From positions 18,433,220-18,497,219 of the forward strand of contig OX463859.1 in assembly GCA_949825065.1 (NCBI GenBank): a stretch of DNA of 64,000 nt, in the 5' to 3' direction. The translations under genes and the position numbers were made by a program. The notes beneath the pieces were generated by a model that made no database searches, was not told the DNA's origin, and was given only the letters and a program-made list of their open reading frames with translations. This DNA comes from Odontocerum albicorne. Taxonomy: Eukaryota > Arthropoda > Insecta > Trichoptera > Odontoceridae. Shown piece by piece: positions 1 to 13,800 of this stretch. How positions within the stretch are numbered: the stretch's first letter is position 1; each line of letters starts with the position of its first letter.

Positions 1-1909
1 CCATAAGAGAATAAAAGTAACTGTAGAAATGAAAAGCGAGAACGAGGTGTAAGCGTGGCTGATCTAGCGCGCACATACAATCGGTCTACATCAACGATTT
101 GCACTATCCTCAAGAACAAGGACAAAATTAAGAAGATAGATGCTTCAAAGGGAGTGTCAAGAATGTCTACGAAACGATTACCTATTCTTGATGATGTTGA
201 AAGGTTGCTTCTCATATGGATAAACGAAAAGCAATTGTAAGGCGATACTATTTACGAAAACATAATTTGTGAGAAGGCGAAAGTTATTTTCGCCGACTTC
301 GTTTAGAAGACGCCAGGATCATCAACTGCCGAAAAAGAAGTACAATTTAAAGGAAGTCATGGATGGTTCGAGAAATTTAAGAGAAGAACCGGCATCCACA
401 GCGTTGTGAGGCACGGTGAAGCAGCAAACTCTGACACAAAGGCTGCAGAGAACTTCATCGGCGACTATAAGAAGCTCGTAGATTCTGAGGGTTACCTGTC
501 GCAACAAGTTTTTAATTGTGACGAGACGGGTCTCTTCTGGAAAAAGATGCCAAAGCGAACCTATATAACAGCAGAGGAGAATGCAATGCCCGGCCACAAG
601 CCAATGAAAGACTGCCTCACGCTGGTATTTTGTGCCAATGCAAGCGGCGATTTGAAAATTAAACTGCTGCTTGTTTACCATTCAGAAATTCCACGAGCCT
701 TCAAGAAGTGTAATGTCCAGAAGAACAGACTAAATGTGATGTGGAGATCCAACAAGAAGGCTTGGGTGACACGTGTCATTTTCACTGATTGGATTAATGA
801 AGTGTTTGGTCCTTCTGTGAAAAATATTTGCTTGAGATGAATCTGCCACTCCATGTCTTGCTCATTACAACGCACCCGTCCATCCTCCAGGACTACAAGA
901 TGATATTCTTGAAGAATTTAATTTCATCAAAATCCAGTTTCTGCCTCCCAACACCACTCAGTTACTCCAGCATATGGACCAGCAGGTTATTTCTAACTTT
1001 AAGAAACTCTACACTAAAACACTCTTCGAGCGTTGTTTTGAGGTGACTGAAGGGACAAGTCTCACTCTCAGAGAGTTTTGGAAATATCACTTTCACATCG
1101 TTGCTTGCCTCAAGATGATTGACAAGGCGTGGGAAGGGGTTACCAAGAGGACCCTCACTTCTGCTGGGAAGAAGCTTTGGCCAGAGAGCGTTGTCGAATG
1201 TGATTTTGAGAGGTTTGAAACAGTACCTGTGGAGTCTACAGTCAACGAGATTGTGTCGATGGCCAATACCATGGGTCTGGAGGTGGATAACAACGATATT
1301 GATGAGCTTGTGGAAGAGCACAGTCAAGAGCTGACCACCGAAGAGCTTATGGAGCTGCATTGTGTTTCACAGCAAGAAGTTATGGAGGAGAGTTTGTTAG
1401 TGGAGGAGGAGGGAGTAGCAGAGCAACAATCTTCTGGCGCAATAAGAGAAATGCTGAAAGCGTGGAAAACTGTTGCATCGTACATTGAGAAGCATCACCC
1501 TAATAAGGAGGTGGCTATGCGTTCTACAAATATATTCAATGATAATGCTGTGTCACATTATCACCAAATTTTGAAGCGTCTTCAAAAACAAATGTCTCTA
1601 GATAGCTTTCTATTAAAAAAGAATTAATTATTTGTCATAAATAATAAACTAGTTATTTCGATTTTTTTTTATTGTTTTTTGCAAAGCGAAATCGCATTCC
1701 GGGTTGTTACGCTCCTTAACAATTTATAAGTATGTAATTTTATTTGAATAAACGTTAAAAATAAAAAAAATGAGTTTTTTTTTTCCGCATGGAACGCATT
1801 ATCGTATTTTACATTGATTTATATGGGGAAAATTGTTTCGCTTAACGAGTGTTTCACATAACGAGCAAGATTCTGGAACGAATTATTCTCGTTATGAGAG
1901 GTTCCACTG
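1..1909 (+). mobile_element. Tigger/pogo-type DNA transposon, left end beyond the window
   Basis: The right inverted repeat is visible: the element ends in GAGGTTCCACTG followed by TA at 1910-1911, i.e. CAGTGGAACCTC on the other strand, typical of Tigger/pogo. It contains a decayed CENP-B-type transposase (see 55-1627). AT-rich non-coding DNA fills 1628-1909. Confidence 0.8.
55..1627 (+). pseudogene. Tigger-like (CENP-B/DDE) transposase pseudogene
   Basis: Four conserved segments in shifting frames. 55-240: helix-turn-helix (DLARTYNRSTSTICTILKNK). 406-840: start of the DDE domain with FNCDETGLFWKKMP, the first catalytic Asp, and LVFCANASGD. About 860-990: the second-Asp block reads YNAPVHPP instead of the usual DNAPAHPP, so the Asp is a Tyr. 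974-1627: MDQQVISNFKKLY with the third acidic residue, then the C-terminal tail. At least two frameshifts and stops (near 240-320 and 838) make it non-functional. Confidence 0.85.
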
Positions 1910-2212
1910 TATTAAAAAAAATCAATAATTGATTAAATTGTCGACCTAATTATTTCACAATCTATTGTAAGTTGCATGGAGTTGTCAACAAACCCATATA
2001 CACATAATATAAAAATGTCATTATAAATTGCATTGTTTTGGTTGTAATGGATACATAAATTTTAGAAATGAGAATTATTCCCTAATTACATCTATTCTCC
2101 AAGACAAACTCTGATAGATACTATTTTTCATCCTGGCATAGTTTTTATTCATCTTGTCAAAAATTAAATGATATGCAAAAAGGTGTCCATATACAGATTA
2201 CATTGTATTGTA

Positions 2213-2397
2213 TTATGACTCGTGTGATGTCCTCAGTTAAATACAGACAAAAGCCTAAATTACTGGAGATATGACAAATGAAATGCAACAAACCTAGATC
2301 CATATAAATTGTGTATGCACATTGATTTACCTGTTATTTTGTCAAAAATTATGTATTTAGAAAATTTCTTTGTCATGTATAAATAAATAAATAAATT
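2213..2397 (+). repeat. 5'-truncated LINE tail (same family as 12133-13970)
   Basis: About 180 bp closely resembles 13801-13970, for example CAAAAGCCTA, ATGACAAATGAAA and AGATCCAT, and ends in an (ATAA)n tail at 2380-2397. It is a dead copy of the 3' untranslated region only. Confidence 0.6.
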
Positions 2398-2600
2398 TTA
2401 TTACACTTTCCTTGTATACAGTACAACCTGGAAGGCGTATTGCCATGTGGTAATCTCTTCCAACTAACCAGAAATATGTTTGAGGCCTTAAGCGAACACC
2501 AAACTGGAATCCTAAAAAAAATCTGGATTCCAATGGAAATTTAACTCGCAACCTCCGGGTTGGGAGACAAGGCTCTTATCAACTAGGAAAAGGAGGTCCT
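2398..2600 (-). repeat. tRNA-derived SINE copy
   Basis: On the - strand it starts GACCTCC with a tRNA-like head (B-box-like GGTTGCGAGTTAAATTTCC) and ends in the family tail (GGAAGAGATTACCACATGGC, then CAGGTTGTACTGTATACAA). Confidence 0.65.
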
Positions 2601-3239
2601 TTTGAATTAACTTTTAACGAAATTTAATGGTTACTGAACAAATTCTTGGAGTGGTCAGGTTTTACGAAAATAACTATATATAATTTGCTACGTATTTTGA
2701 ACTGACTGAAAATATTCCGATATAAATCATTTAGTCTTACTCATTTTGACATTCACTAATACACAGTACGATATTTTGTTTTCAAAGGAAGTTAATAAAT
2801 ATTTTATTTATTCATGACTAATTTATATTTGTGAAATAACATTCATTAATACAAAAAACTAAGTGGCTATACATTTCTATGGACTTCAAGAAAGGATGAA
2901 CCCAGGAGAATACCTAGAAATGCTCTAATCACCTTTTTGCTTCCGGTGTCACATTTTTTAAACAATAGGGAGCGAAGAGCTCGGATGTGTTTCTCCATGC
3001 GAGCAAAAGGGATGAAACTCTCTTTCAACAAAAATCGAGCAGCTGTCAAGACACAAAAAAACTATTTTACTCTTTTCACAAAGTAAATATCACTGCACTG
3101 AATATTTATTTAATATTGAATGGTTGAAAGTTAAAAGGAAATTATTAATCCTTTGAAAATAAAATTAATGTGAATATTTGAGGAATATAATTCACGAAAA
3201 CCGAACACAATATACACAAAACACAACGCTGTTGTAAAA

Positions 3240-3475
3240 GATTTTTTTAATAACAACTTATGGCATGGAAATATAATCATTGCCAGGTTCATACATTTCT
3301 CCATTACGGAGAGTCCTCTCCTTTCTATAAAATGGCAACGAGCCCTCTTCGCACGAAAAAACCTCTTAATTTTTATTTGATAACAATTTATGACACAAAT
3401 ATAATCCTTCTTGCCAGGTTTGTACTTTTCCTCCATTATGAAAAGTACAAACCTCGCAACGAAATGACGATACAA
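3240..3475 (+). repeat. interspersed repeat family A, split copy (left part)
   Basis: Contains TTGCCAGGTTC, CTCCATTACGGAGAG and AAAATGGC(A/G)ACGAGCC, shared with 15945-16240. The copy continues at 3660-3900 after an inserted SINE. The start appears duplicated (a second ATAATCCTTCTTGCCAGGTT at about 3400). Confidence 0.5.
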
Positions 3476-3659
3476 AACAACCTCCGTGGCCTGGTAGTAA
3501 GACGCTTGTCTGCCGATACGGAGGTTGCGGGTCCAATCCCCGCTGGAACCCAGACTTTTAAAAAATGGGATTCTAGTCTGGTTTTCACTTAGATCCTATT
3601 AAAACACCTTCCTGTGTTGGTTGGAAGAGATTGCCACACGGCAGTAAACTCGTCAGGTA
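3476..3659 (+). repeat. tRNA-derived SINE copy, inserted in repeat family A
   Basis: Head ACCTCCGTGGCCTGGTAGTA (A-box-like) and GGTTGCGGGTCCAATCCC (B-box-like), then the tail TCTGGTTTTCACTTA and GGTTGGAAGAGATTGCCACA. Confidence 0.7.
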
Positions 3660-3900
3660 AAAAAAAATCACTGTGTTGAAGGTGGCGAGCTCTCTCGGCG
3701 GCAAAAGCAGCATCTTCCCGCAACTTAAAAAAATAATAAAAATAACTTTTACCTGCTTCAGGAATAACATCCATTGAGAAGACAGAAAATGCCTCTATAA
3801 CAACAAAAATAAATCACTCAATAAGAAAAAAAATATTTCAAAGCTCCAATGACACCGTCATCCTACCTCATCGATAGACATTCCGCCACCCTCAGAAAAT
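3660..3900 (+). repeat. interspersed repeat family A, split copy (right part)
   Basis: GGCGAGCTCTCTCGGCGG, CATTGAGAAGACA, ATCACTCAATAAGAAA and TCAAAGCTCCAATGA match the second half of the copy at 15945-16240. Confidence 0.5.
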
Positions 3901-4059
3901 TTATTTTTTTGAATATTTTTTTTAAATGCACGAATAATATTTGGAACTGAATGAAGAGATTATTATACTTCTAATTAAATATTTTAACTATGTACGAGTA
4001 AATTAAAATAGTTTAAATCAATTTAAATGTATATATTCAAATATGTTGGAGGAATAAAT

Positions 4060-4330
4060 GCTGTAGAGATCCATGCTTTGAAACAAATGTATGGAGTGAC
4101 ATTGTATGACAGAATTAAGTGATTAGGGATGAATGTGGACTTAAAGCTGATGTTTTAAGTAAGACAAACGAAAGCACACAAAAATAGTTTGAGTATATGG
4201 AACAAATTAATGAAAACATATTAACAAAACAGATATATAGAGCAAATATGAAAGGAAGACCATGGATAGTATGGTCGGATCAGGTGAATGATATTCTGAA
4301 AGAAAGAAACGTAAAAAGTCAAAGTAATCG
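4060..4330 (+). repeat. RTE-like LINE 3' coding tail, decayed
   Basis: Fragments read ILTKQIYRANMKGRPWIVWSDQ (given in part) and match the C-terminal tail of other RTE-like relics here ([18 protein letters not shown]-type). Frameshifts and stops throughout. It lies just upstream of Mlh1. Confidence 0.55.
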
Positions 4331-4354
4331 TAAAAAGAGGCTTAGGACGTGTGT

Positions 4355-4640
4355 CAAGACAGGAAATTTTGGCGCTCTGTCTTGTGTTTCGTGGTTGATT
4401 TTTGCTTTTACAGAGGCACTTTCTATGTCTTTTTACTGGATGGTGTTATTGTTAAGGCAGAAAAAAGTTATCTGATATGATGGGCAAGGATTTTTTTAGC
4501 TGTCGTGGAGAGGTTATTTTTCCTGCCGAGAAAGCTCGCCGCCAATCGACGGAAATAAATGCACTCGTAATGCTGGAAAGTACGAACCTGGCGCAGAGTA
4601 TATTTACATGCCATAAATTGTTATTTAATAAAAAAATGTA
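4355..4640 (-). repeat. repeat family A copy, reverse orientation
   Basis: Reverse complement of the family: GAGAGGTTATTTTTCCTGCC, GAAAGCTCGCCG, AAAGTACGAACCTGGC, ending CATGCCATAAATTGTTATT. It ends about 140 bp before the Mlh1 start codon, so the Mlh1 promoter may partly overlap it. Confidence 0.5.
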
Positions 4641-4779
4641 ATGGGGCTGTCTATAATATTTGGCGGCTAGGTTTTTGAAAGTGACGTTTAGTATATATTT
4701 TTAGGTTAAAAGAAACAATCAAATTACTTTGAAAAGCTCGTATTATTAATGTGATATAAATGTAAAGTGAATATGCAAA

Positions 4780-4892
4780 ATGGGAGAACCAGGTGTGATA
4801 AGAAGACTTGAGGAAGTTGTAGTCAACCGAATAGCTGCTGGCGAAGTGATACAACGGCCTGCAAATGCTTTGAAAGAGTTGATTGAAAACAG
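4780..4892 (+). CDS. Mlh1: Mlh1 exon 1
   Basis: Codes for residues 1-37 and two bases of codon 38. It holds the start codon and ATPase motif I with Glu33 and Asn37. The donor GTATAT follows AACAG. The ATG is the first in frame before the conserved motif, and the N-terminus begins [12 protein letters not shown], in register with other MLH1 proteins. Confidence 0.95.
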
Positions 4893-7800
4893 GTATATAT
4901 AGCAAGTAAACAAATATATTTGATCGGGTTTTATTGATAATGTAATGTAAATTCATTTTTAATTGTGAGTTTTCTAATCCAACAGATACTGATCAGATCA
5001 ATGAAAAATTAAAAAAAATAGTTGGATGTATACATGGGAAAAATCCATACTAAAAAAAAATATGTTTTTGTTGCTTTGAAATATCAAATGAATATCTTAA
5101 TAATTCCTGGATATAAATATCAAATCTGTAAAACGTTTATTTAATGGTTAAATTAGGTCTTAAAAACTGGAGATTAAGCACAAGTCAGTTCTCACAGACA
5201 TTTGCCCAAATATCTCAAATCAGGTGAATATTTTTCGTATACAATATACATCCAATTATATTTTCTTAACAACTAGTTTGCGCCCATGGACTAAAGGTTA
5301 GCATTTTTGTTTTGTATTCTGATGCCCTGATTCGATTCCCACTCTTTATGTGACATATACTTACCAAACATTCCTATATAAATATTGTTTATATTTTCTA
5401 CTGACTAAGTACACTTGGCCCTCCATATCCATGAATCCCACATTTGCAGATTCAACTAACCACGGATCAAAATTAAAAACAAGAAAGTTCCAAAAAGCGA
5501 AAGTAGAATTTTCCATGCATTTAATCCTATGTATTTTTCTTACAGGACATAAACGAAAGCAATCTGTATGTGCCAAATAAAAGAAAACTGTATGTTGGTG
5601 CTAATGTGTACTTTTATGATGATTGCGTGTGAATTGAACAAGTCTAGATTTTTTTATATTATTAATTCATTTGTTGTATTGCATCTGAGTTATTGTAACT
5701 CTATTTATTCTGGTTTGCCTGATTCACAAATTTCTAGACTCCAGTCTGTTTTCAATCCAGTTGCTAGGCTGATATATGGTAGCCATAAATATCACCATAT
5801 TGGTTCGCTTCGAAAAAGTCTACAGTGACTTAAGTGTTGCGAATGGGTTGATTTCAAACTTTGTCTCTTTGTATTCAAGTGCCTTAATGGGATGTCTCCA
5901 TTGTATCTTTCGAATCTGTGTCTAAAGATGTTCCTTCAGAGAGAAGTAGAACTTTGAGGTCGATTTCTTCTTCATGTAACAATTTATGATAGAATTTTTG
6001 CCATTGGTGGTTCTATGGCGTGGAATGGTTTGCCTGCTAGTGTCAGAGATATGGGTGGTGTGTACAGCTTTAGGAAGCACTTAAAAATGAATCCTTTTTT
6101 TCCCGAGTGGTTTTTGGCGAGGTCATTCCTTTTGCTAGTAGTGGACACTCGAGCCCAGCTGTTCACTTACATGTAAAGTAATAGTATTTGGTACCCGCAT
6201 TGCAGATCAACTAGTATTAAGATGACTCATATCACCACAAATAAATTTCTTCGTGTTTCCCTTGGTTTATGCTGCTTCGAATAGGTTTTTTATTTTTGTG
6301 ATAATGTCATAAAATTTGCCAACCCATTTAAAATTACATATAGCGCATATGGTATAACATTTGTAGGTGGTTTCATTTATGTTTCCTAGCATAACATGAA
6401 AACAAGAACCAATCAACAAAAGTAAATGTTGTTTTAAAATTCAGCACATCAAAATCTATAAAGAATAGCTACAATTACTTTTGTAAAAAAATTACATGCA
6501 AATATTATGCCATTTTATATAAGGGACTTGAGTGTCTGGATTTCGGTATCTGTGGGAGATCCTGGAACCAATTTTCCAAGGATACCGAGGGATGACTGTA
6601 TTCTGATAGAAACAATTATTCTTTACTTGTTAAAAAAGTGCAATATTATTTTAAAGGTCTGAAATAATGAACTCAAAAAAATATCTCATATTAAATTGAT
6701 AATTTTAAATACAGATAGTATTTTAGATTTATGGGTGTATGTGCGATGTATGGGTTACCTCAGAGAAACTGAAGCTGGTTTCTTGTATGCTTTTCTCTTA
6801 TATAATGGTACCATCTTCCTGCATCAAAAGTCGTAAGAGAACCGAAATAATAATTTGGGACTGCGATTGCTGGTTGATGACATATTTACAATTTCGCCAG
6901 TTTTAATTTCTGTTGCATTTTATTAATTTAATTTTCTGGTACATATTATGTAGTCGTATGATAAATTATTTTTTACATTTTAAATAATATTTCGAAACAT
7001 TATTACAAGATTTTGAAATTTTTATCGTTTAGGTTAAACCACAACGCAGTTAATTGAAAGTCTACTATATTTATGTTCTGTAGTCACTATGACTTATAAA
7101 AATGTAGATATTATTTTACAAAATATTGACATCTTTTCAGCCTTGATGCCAAGTCGACGAATATTCAAATAGTGGTCAAAGCAGGAGGTTTGAAATATTT
7201 GCAAGTAAGTTTACTATTGATTATTCTTAGTCGCAATTGTTTGAAACTGTTCTCTATAATTTATAACTTTGTATACATGCCCAAATAAACTGCATTTATG
7301 GATATCAGTTTGAAAATTCCTTAGTATGTCTTTTGGATCTATACTGAAAATTAAAAGACAATTATTGAAAATGAAGTGGAGGGAAGATGATTAATTCAAA
7401 ACATTACAATAATCATAGTATAATTTTCATTAATAAAATATTCCTCATTTCATGTATTATAAAATTTTACAAAAGAGACTAAATAATATAGACGTTTTTA
7501 TTGAAAAGTATTTACATAAATCTTTAGTTTTCTGTAATTCATTCATAAATGTATACATTTCCTAGAATATGTCAAAGTTCTTATTTTTAATTTCGAGGCT
7601 TTGAGTTTGAATCATGCTTATGATAAAAATTGACAGTTGTTGGCATTTGATACTGCCTAACATAAGTGTAACATGTATTATCAATATTTTTTGAAAAGTT
7701 TGACTTGATTGGTTTTGTTGTCAATAAGGATCATTAAATACATGCATCACTTAAAAAAACAATCTCAGAATTTTTTTAACATAAAATATTTTAGTTTGCA

Positions 7801-10800
7801 TCTAAAAATGTACACACCTCCATTTACACGATTTATTCTAAAGTGACATTCTAAAAGTAATAATTTGGCTTCTAAATAGATATTCATATTTTTTACTACT
7901 GGCAACATTGTACTATTTTGTTGCTTATTGAGAGCTTTGAAGATTTTTTTGTCATGTTAGGTGGTTGTTTTGTAAATTGGCGTATACTCCTCCATATATA
8001 GGAGTTCACGGCCATTATTCAAAGAGAGAGAGAGCTTTGAAGATTTTTTTGTCATGTTAGGTGGTTGTTTTGTAAATGCATAAGTAATCAGAAAGTAGTA
8101 ATTTGGTGTGATAGGCTAGGATTTTAGAAGTTGTCATGTGGAGGTTATTTTTCCTACCGAGAGGGCTCGCCGTGTTTCCAAAGCACAAAAGTATGAACAT
8201 GGCATTTATGATATATACCCATGCCATAAATTATTTAAAAAAAATGCTTGCTTGTTTTGCTACAATTGTAAGTTCATCCAACGAGAGTGATTTGGAATAG
8301 GTACAGCAAATTGTAAGTTTTGTAATTTTTTTCTTTATATAAATAAATTATATAGCTCTCATCAAAATCTGTGTTTTATTAGTTATCAGTAGCCATTTAA
8401 TAGACCTATTAAAAAAAAACTACTAAATCTTTTTTAACTAAGTAACAATAGAACATCTAGATCATCTATTTTCCATAGCATTCAATGGCTTCATTAATGC
8501 GCTGTTACCTGTGTAAATGGAGGGATTGCTGTATTTTTTTACTTTTGAGCAACTAGTTTAGTTTGGTATCACACTGCAATGAATGCACTTCATCCTAAGA
8601 TTAGCTGTTTTCACTTTAGTAGTGCTCTCCTTTGTACGAGGCGTATCCAGAAAGTAAGTTTACTGAGGCTCTCACGACCGGATGGATTTTATTTTCGACA
8701 TGTTGGCTACACTTCCGTGTAGCCTGACCCTTCCCCTCCGCAACGAGACCGGTTCGAGGTCAGTACGTTGAGAATTGTCGACGCGACAACACGTTTTGTG
8801 AAAAATGTCAAACCAATCTCCCGCCAAGTGCGAAATTTTGTAAAAAGGCAAGAGTTTTTGAGGCGCTGCAAACTCCATGGAGATGAATTTCTCCGCTCCA
8901 TCGTTACTGGAGATGAAACTTGGGTTGCACACTACACGCCTGAAACCAAAAGGCAGTCTCAACAGTGGCGTCACACCTCTTCACCCTCCGCCAAAAAGTT
9001 CAAAACCACAATTTCAGCCAAGAAAATCATGGCATCCGTGTTTTGGGACTGTCAAGGCATAATTTTAATTGAATATATGCCTCAAGGGGAGACCATCAAC
9101 TCTGCAAGATACTGTGAGACCCTAAAAAAATTGTGGAGATCGATTCAGAACAAGAGGAGAGGCATGCTGACAAAGGGAGTCTGCCTGCTGCACGACAATG
9201 CCAGACCACACACGGCCAACGCCACCAAGGAACTGCTCGCCTCGTTTAAATGGGATGTCCTGAACCATCCCGCGCATTCCCCTGACCTAGCACCTTCAGA
9301 TTACTATCTCTTTACCTCCCTGAAGCTGCACATGGGTGGAAAAAGGTTTCCAACCGACGAGGAGGTAAAGGAGGAGGTGGAGAAGTGGACGGATGGGTTG
9401 GCGGGAAACTACTTCGAGGAAGGCATCAAAAAGTTGATACCCCGCTTCACCACCTGCATTGAGAGGAATGGCGACTATGTCGAAAAATAGCTTACATATG
9501 TACTACGGTAACCACGTAATTTTTTTGTTTAAATAAAAAAAATTGTAACCTACAAAAATTCAGTACACTTAGTTTCTGGATATGCCTCGTATGTTAAGTA
9601 GCTGTAAGAGTGCTACATGTTCAAAGTAGATTTAATAATACTTTAAAACTTTTGTAAACTTAAGATTTTGCTGAAAGTTTATTGGACCAGTCGATTTTGT
9701 TTACTTAAGTAGTGTTATACTTGTTATAAATTTATTTAAATTACTAAAGTCAACGACCCAAAGCGCATTCAGGTGGCACCGGTAATGTGATAATTTGTCT
9801 CGATGGCACGGATGGCTCATTTGTCTTGTTGTCTCTTTTTTTATATGATGGATAATCACGAAGGTCCTGTCCTTTGTGGTTGTATCGGAAATGACTCTTC
9901 ATATTGGAAAGCTGCACAAAGCCTTTTCCGCAAATGGGGCATCGGTAGGGAGTTTCGCCAGTATGAAGAAGTTCATGGTCAGAACTTGACTTATAGTCAG
10001 AGAAACGCTTGTCGCAGAATCTGCATGAATAAGGTTTTTCACCAGAATGAGTTCGGAGATGGTATTGGAGGCTGAGCTTGAATGTGAACTGTTTTTGACA
10101 TATTTCACATGCATACTCTTTTTCTCCTGTGTGTGTTTTCATGTGATACTGAAAATAAGTAAAAATCATTTTAATAAAATAATCGAACAAAATAGAAACA
10201 AGAAATTTTCCAAACAACCAGCTTTCGTTTCATAATTAATGATATTTTATATCCATGATCGTGTTAATAAATTAGTGAAAGTATTAATATTATTAACATA
10301 AAAAACAATAACAAATATAAAAGAAATTAAAAATTTCGAGAAAAATTGGTATTAAACATGGGAATTTTATATATACATATTATTTTTAAGTGTAGTGGGA
10401 GTAAAGGATGAAGCACCCAGAAGAGTGAAACAATGATGTGTAATCTTCTGTGATGGAATACTAAAAAATTCCCATCATCAAATCGCAGAGACAATCCGTG
10501 TTAAGAAAAGAAATATTTTCTGATAAACATAAGTCATTTGAACTAGATTATGCTCTTTATTATTGCAAACATATATCACATAAAGGTGAAAATACTCGAC
10601 TACAAACATATAAAGAGTTTGGGTCTGTTTCCCTTTGAATTAGCCTGAATTCACTTGATCTCATTCATACTGTGAGCTGTCTTAGAGTTGACCGTAAGCC
10701 TACTGTTGCGTGCCCACGTAACGGCAGAGCTTGCATACAATTTTATGTGATGGTATGTCAAAAGATTGTTTTATGCTGTTGAACATTGGTTTATACAGTG

Positions 10801-13800
10801 AAATTATCGTGAATTTTTCATAGTATAATCTCGATCAAGTGTATTGACACAAAAGCTTACCTTTAATGTATGATTATCAGCCAATTTCTTCATACAAACT
10901 GTACACTCGACTGCTCGTAATCTTTTGTGTACCTTGTCAATGTGTTTCTGTACATAGGCCCGGGAAGCAAATAATTTTCCACATTCATCACACGGAATAT
11001 TTTTGACACCGAAATGCGTAATAAGATGTTCTTTAAGCTTGGCTTTTCTATTGAATTTTTTATCACACTCTTTACAAGAGAAAACTTCTATTTTATGACT
11101 TCTAATATGCGCATGGTAAGCAGACCGTTTCTCAAAATATTTTCCGCATATCGTGCAAAGATTACTTTTGTGATGTGAATTCTTTCTTTGGGGTTTTACT
11201 GCTAATGTTTGGTTAAATTCTTGGGAATCCACCTCCTTCGATTTCTTCTTTTTGGGTTGTATCGCAGTATGTTTTTTTCTTTTTGTTTTCTTTATTTTTT
11301 TTGGTTCGTACGTATCATCATCAGGATCACAGTCTATTTCTTCTTTGATGAAGTCGTTGTCTGAATTTATTGCAGCACCTTCATCATAGAAAATTTCATG
11401 CTTGACGTGAACTGAATCAAGGAGTTCAAAAGATGAATTTAGTTTTGTCCGTAATATTTTATCACTCTCGTGACATTGTGTCCTAAAGTTCGATGCCATT
11501 TCAAGGGAAATTGCGCAATTGCTACAAATGTGTTCGGGTAATCCATCATTTTGGCAAATCTGTAAAATAAAATTAATGATAATTAACTGCAGAACGTTTA
11601 TGTCTCACTGGATCTGTTTAATATAATGATCAGCTAGCTGAGTTGTCATTGGAGGAGACCTCTTCGAGTTTCAAAAGGAATTTAAACACTGGTTAATTTG
11701 GGGTTAACTACATAAGATGCTAGAACGGCTATGACCAATCCATCTTGTTTGTAGGTATTGATCTTCTGAAACCTCAATGATATTTGCAAGTGTTCATCTT
11801 GCATGCCGTTCTAAAGGTAAAACTATGAGGGTGGATCAAATATAAAGGAGACTTTTTTGTTTTAATTTGCAGAAAGAAAAAGACCAAGTACACACCATTT
11901 TTCTACATAATCTCCCGCTTTACAAATGCATTTTTCTCAGTAGATTGTTAGTTTTTATCCTGTCATCGTAAAAAGAAGTGGGTTTTGTCAACAGCCAATT
12001 GAGCACAAACCCCTCTACTCCATCATCATCGTTGGCCTCCCAGAGCTTTTTTTAGTGGCCCAAAGAGATGAAAGCCGCAGGGCAATCGATCAGGGCTAAA
12101 GGGAGGGTGTTTTTAAAAAAAATGATGTTATTTTGACTATTGAATTTTTCTTAGCAGCATTTATAATTGCTAAAAAATATTTGCCAGGACATAAGTGCTA
12201 CAGAGTACTCGTAGATAAGCACGAAACTTTTTCAATCTATTCAAATCTTCCGAAAACAAAACCTTCATATGTGGGAACTGAAACTGCTTTGCTTAGTCTA
12301 GTAAACAGCGTTACCAACACTTTGGATAATAAAAAGGCATGTTTGGCAGTTTTTTTGGACCTTGCAAAGGCTTTTGATACAGTGTCTCACCGAATATTAC
12401 TTACCAGATTGATGGAGGTGGGCATATGTGGGCGCTCTTCTAGTTGGTTCTCTTCTTACTTGTCTGATAGAACTCAGAGAGTCAAATTGGGTGATAGTGT
12501 ATTTGGTGAGCCTCTTTTTGTAAGATTCGGAGTACCTCAAGGTAGTGTTCTGGGACCTATATTGTTCCTGATATATGTCAATCAGTTGTGTAATCTTTCT
12601 CTCAGGGGTAAGATTATTACTTTTGCGGACGACACGGTTCTTCTATTCGAGGGCCGAACATGGGATGATGTATTCTTAAAGGCTAACGAAGAATTGCGTG
12701 TAGTTAAAGAATGGATGGACTCAAATTTATTGACTCTAAATTCCCAAAAAACTAAATACATCACATTTAGCATATCTACAAGAACTCAAGCACCTACAAA
12801 TAAATACATAACACTACACACTTGTTCACCCATGTCTGACTGTAGTTGTGTTTCCTTGGAAAGGGTTGATAGTATAAAGTACCTTGGAGTTTATGTTGAC
12901 CAGTTCCTTCGTTGGGAGGTCCATATTAACACTTTGAGCGCAAAAATCAGAAAACTAGGATACATATTCCGTATGATTCGAAATGTGCTCAGTGAAAATA
13001 TTCTTAAAAGTATATACTTCGCCTTATGTCAGTCAGCACTTTCTTACGGTATATCAGTTTGGGGGGGATGCACCTTAACCCAGAAACACATATTACAGGT
13101 TTCCCAAAAATTGATTGTGAAAATAATCAATAAACTTCCTGCTCGGTATCCCACGGCGGAGCTTTTCAGAGAGTATCAGGTCCTGAACATAGCCAATTTA
13201 CATCTCAAATCCATTCTCTGGCACTACCATCGAGAGGAGGGGAAGATGCAAACTCAGCAGACACACATGACACGCATGGCAACTAATGAAATGTTCACCA
13301 TCCCTAGAGTTAAAACCTCTTTTGCCCAAAGGCAATATGCTTATTTGGCTCCCATTACATACAATGGCGTGCCGACTTCAATAAAAGTAAAGGTAGGAAA
13401 ACCATTTAGACAGTCGATCGGAGCGTGGTTGTTATTGCGACAGGATTTTGAGTACTTGGGCTTTCAGGATGAATGACGAGTGGAAAGGATTTATGTGAGC
13501 TCGTGAGTGTGGGTCTCTTATTATTGTTTTAATTTTGGTTGTTATTGTATTTGTGTTTCTGTGTGTTTTTCTTTTTTTTGTTTTGAATTTGTTTTGATTT
13601 TTATTCTTATGATTGTGTGCAGTATATTGTGGGATGAATATTTTTGGTCTTTCTGGAGCGATAATGTGTGAGGAGTTGAGTTTCGCAGGGTGTTTCCAGT
13701 TGTAGTTGAGTGTCACTGTTTGTCAGGTTGATGAGAGCGTGCAACGGGGCTTTTTGTGTTATCAAAAATCGGAAAGAAGTATCGATTTATTTTTTCATGC

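Noticed and set aside
2867..3049. 60-codon - strand ORF (MTAARFLLKESFIPFARMEK...), with an acceptor-like TGTCTTGACAG upstream
   Set aside because: No recognisable domain and no partner exon; kept only as unexplained sequence.
3476..3560. Possible tRNA gene with A and B boxes
   Set aside because: Same head recurs in about ten degenerate copies with a shared non-tRNA tail, so it is a SINE.
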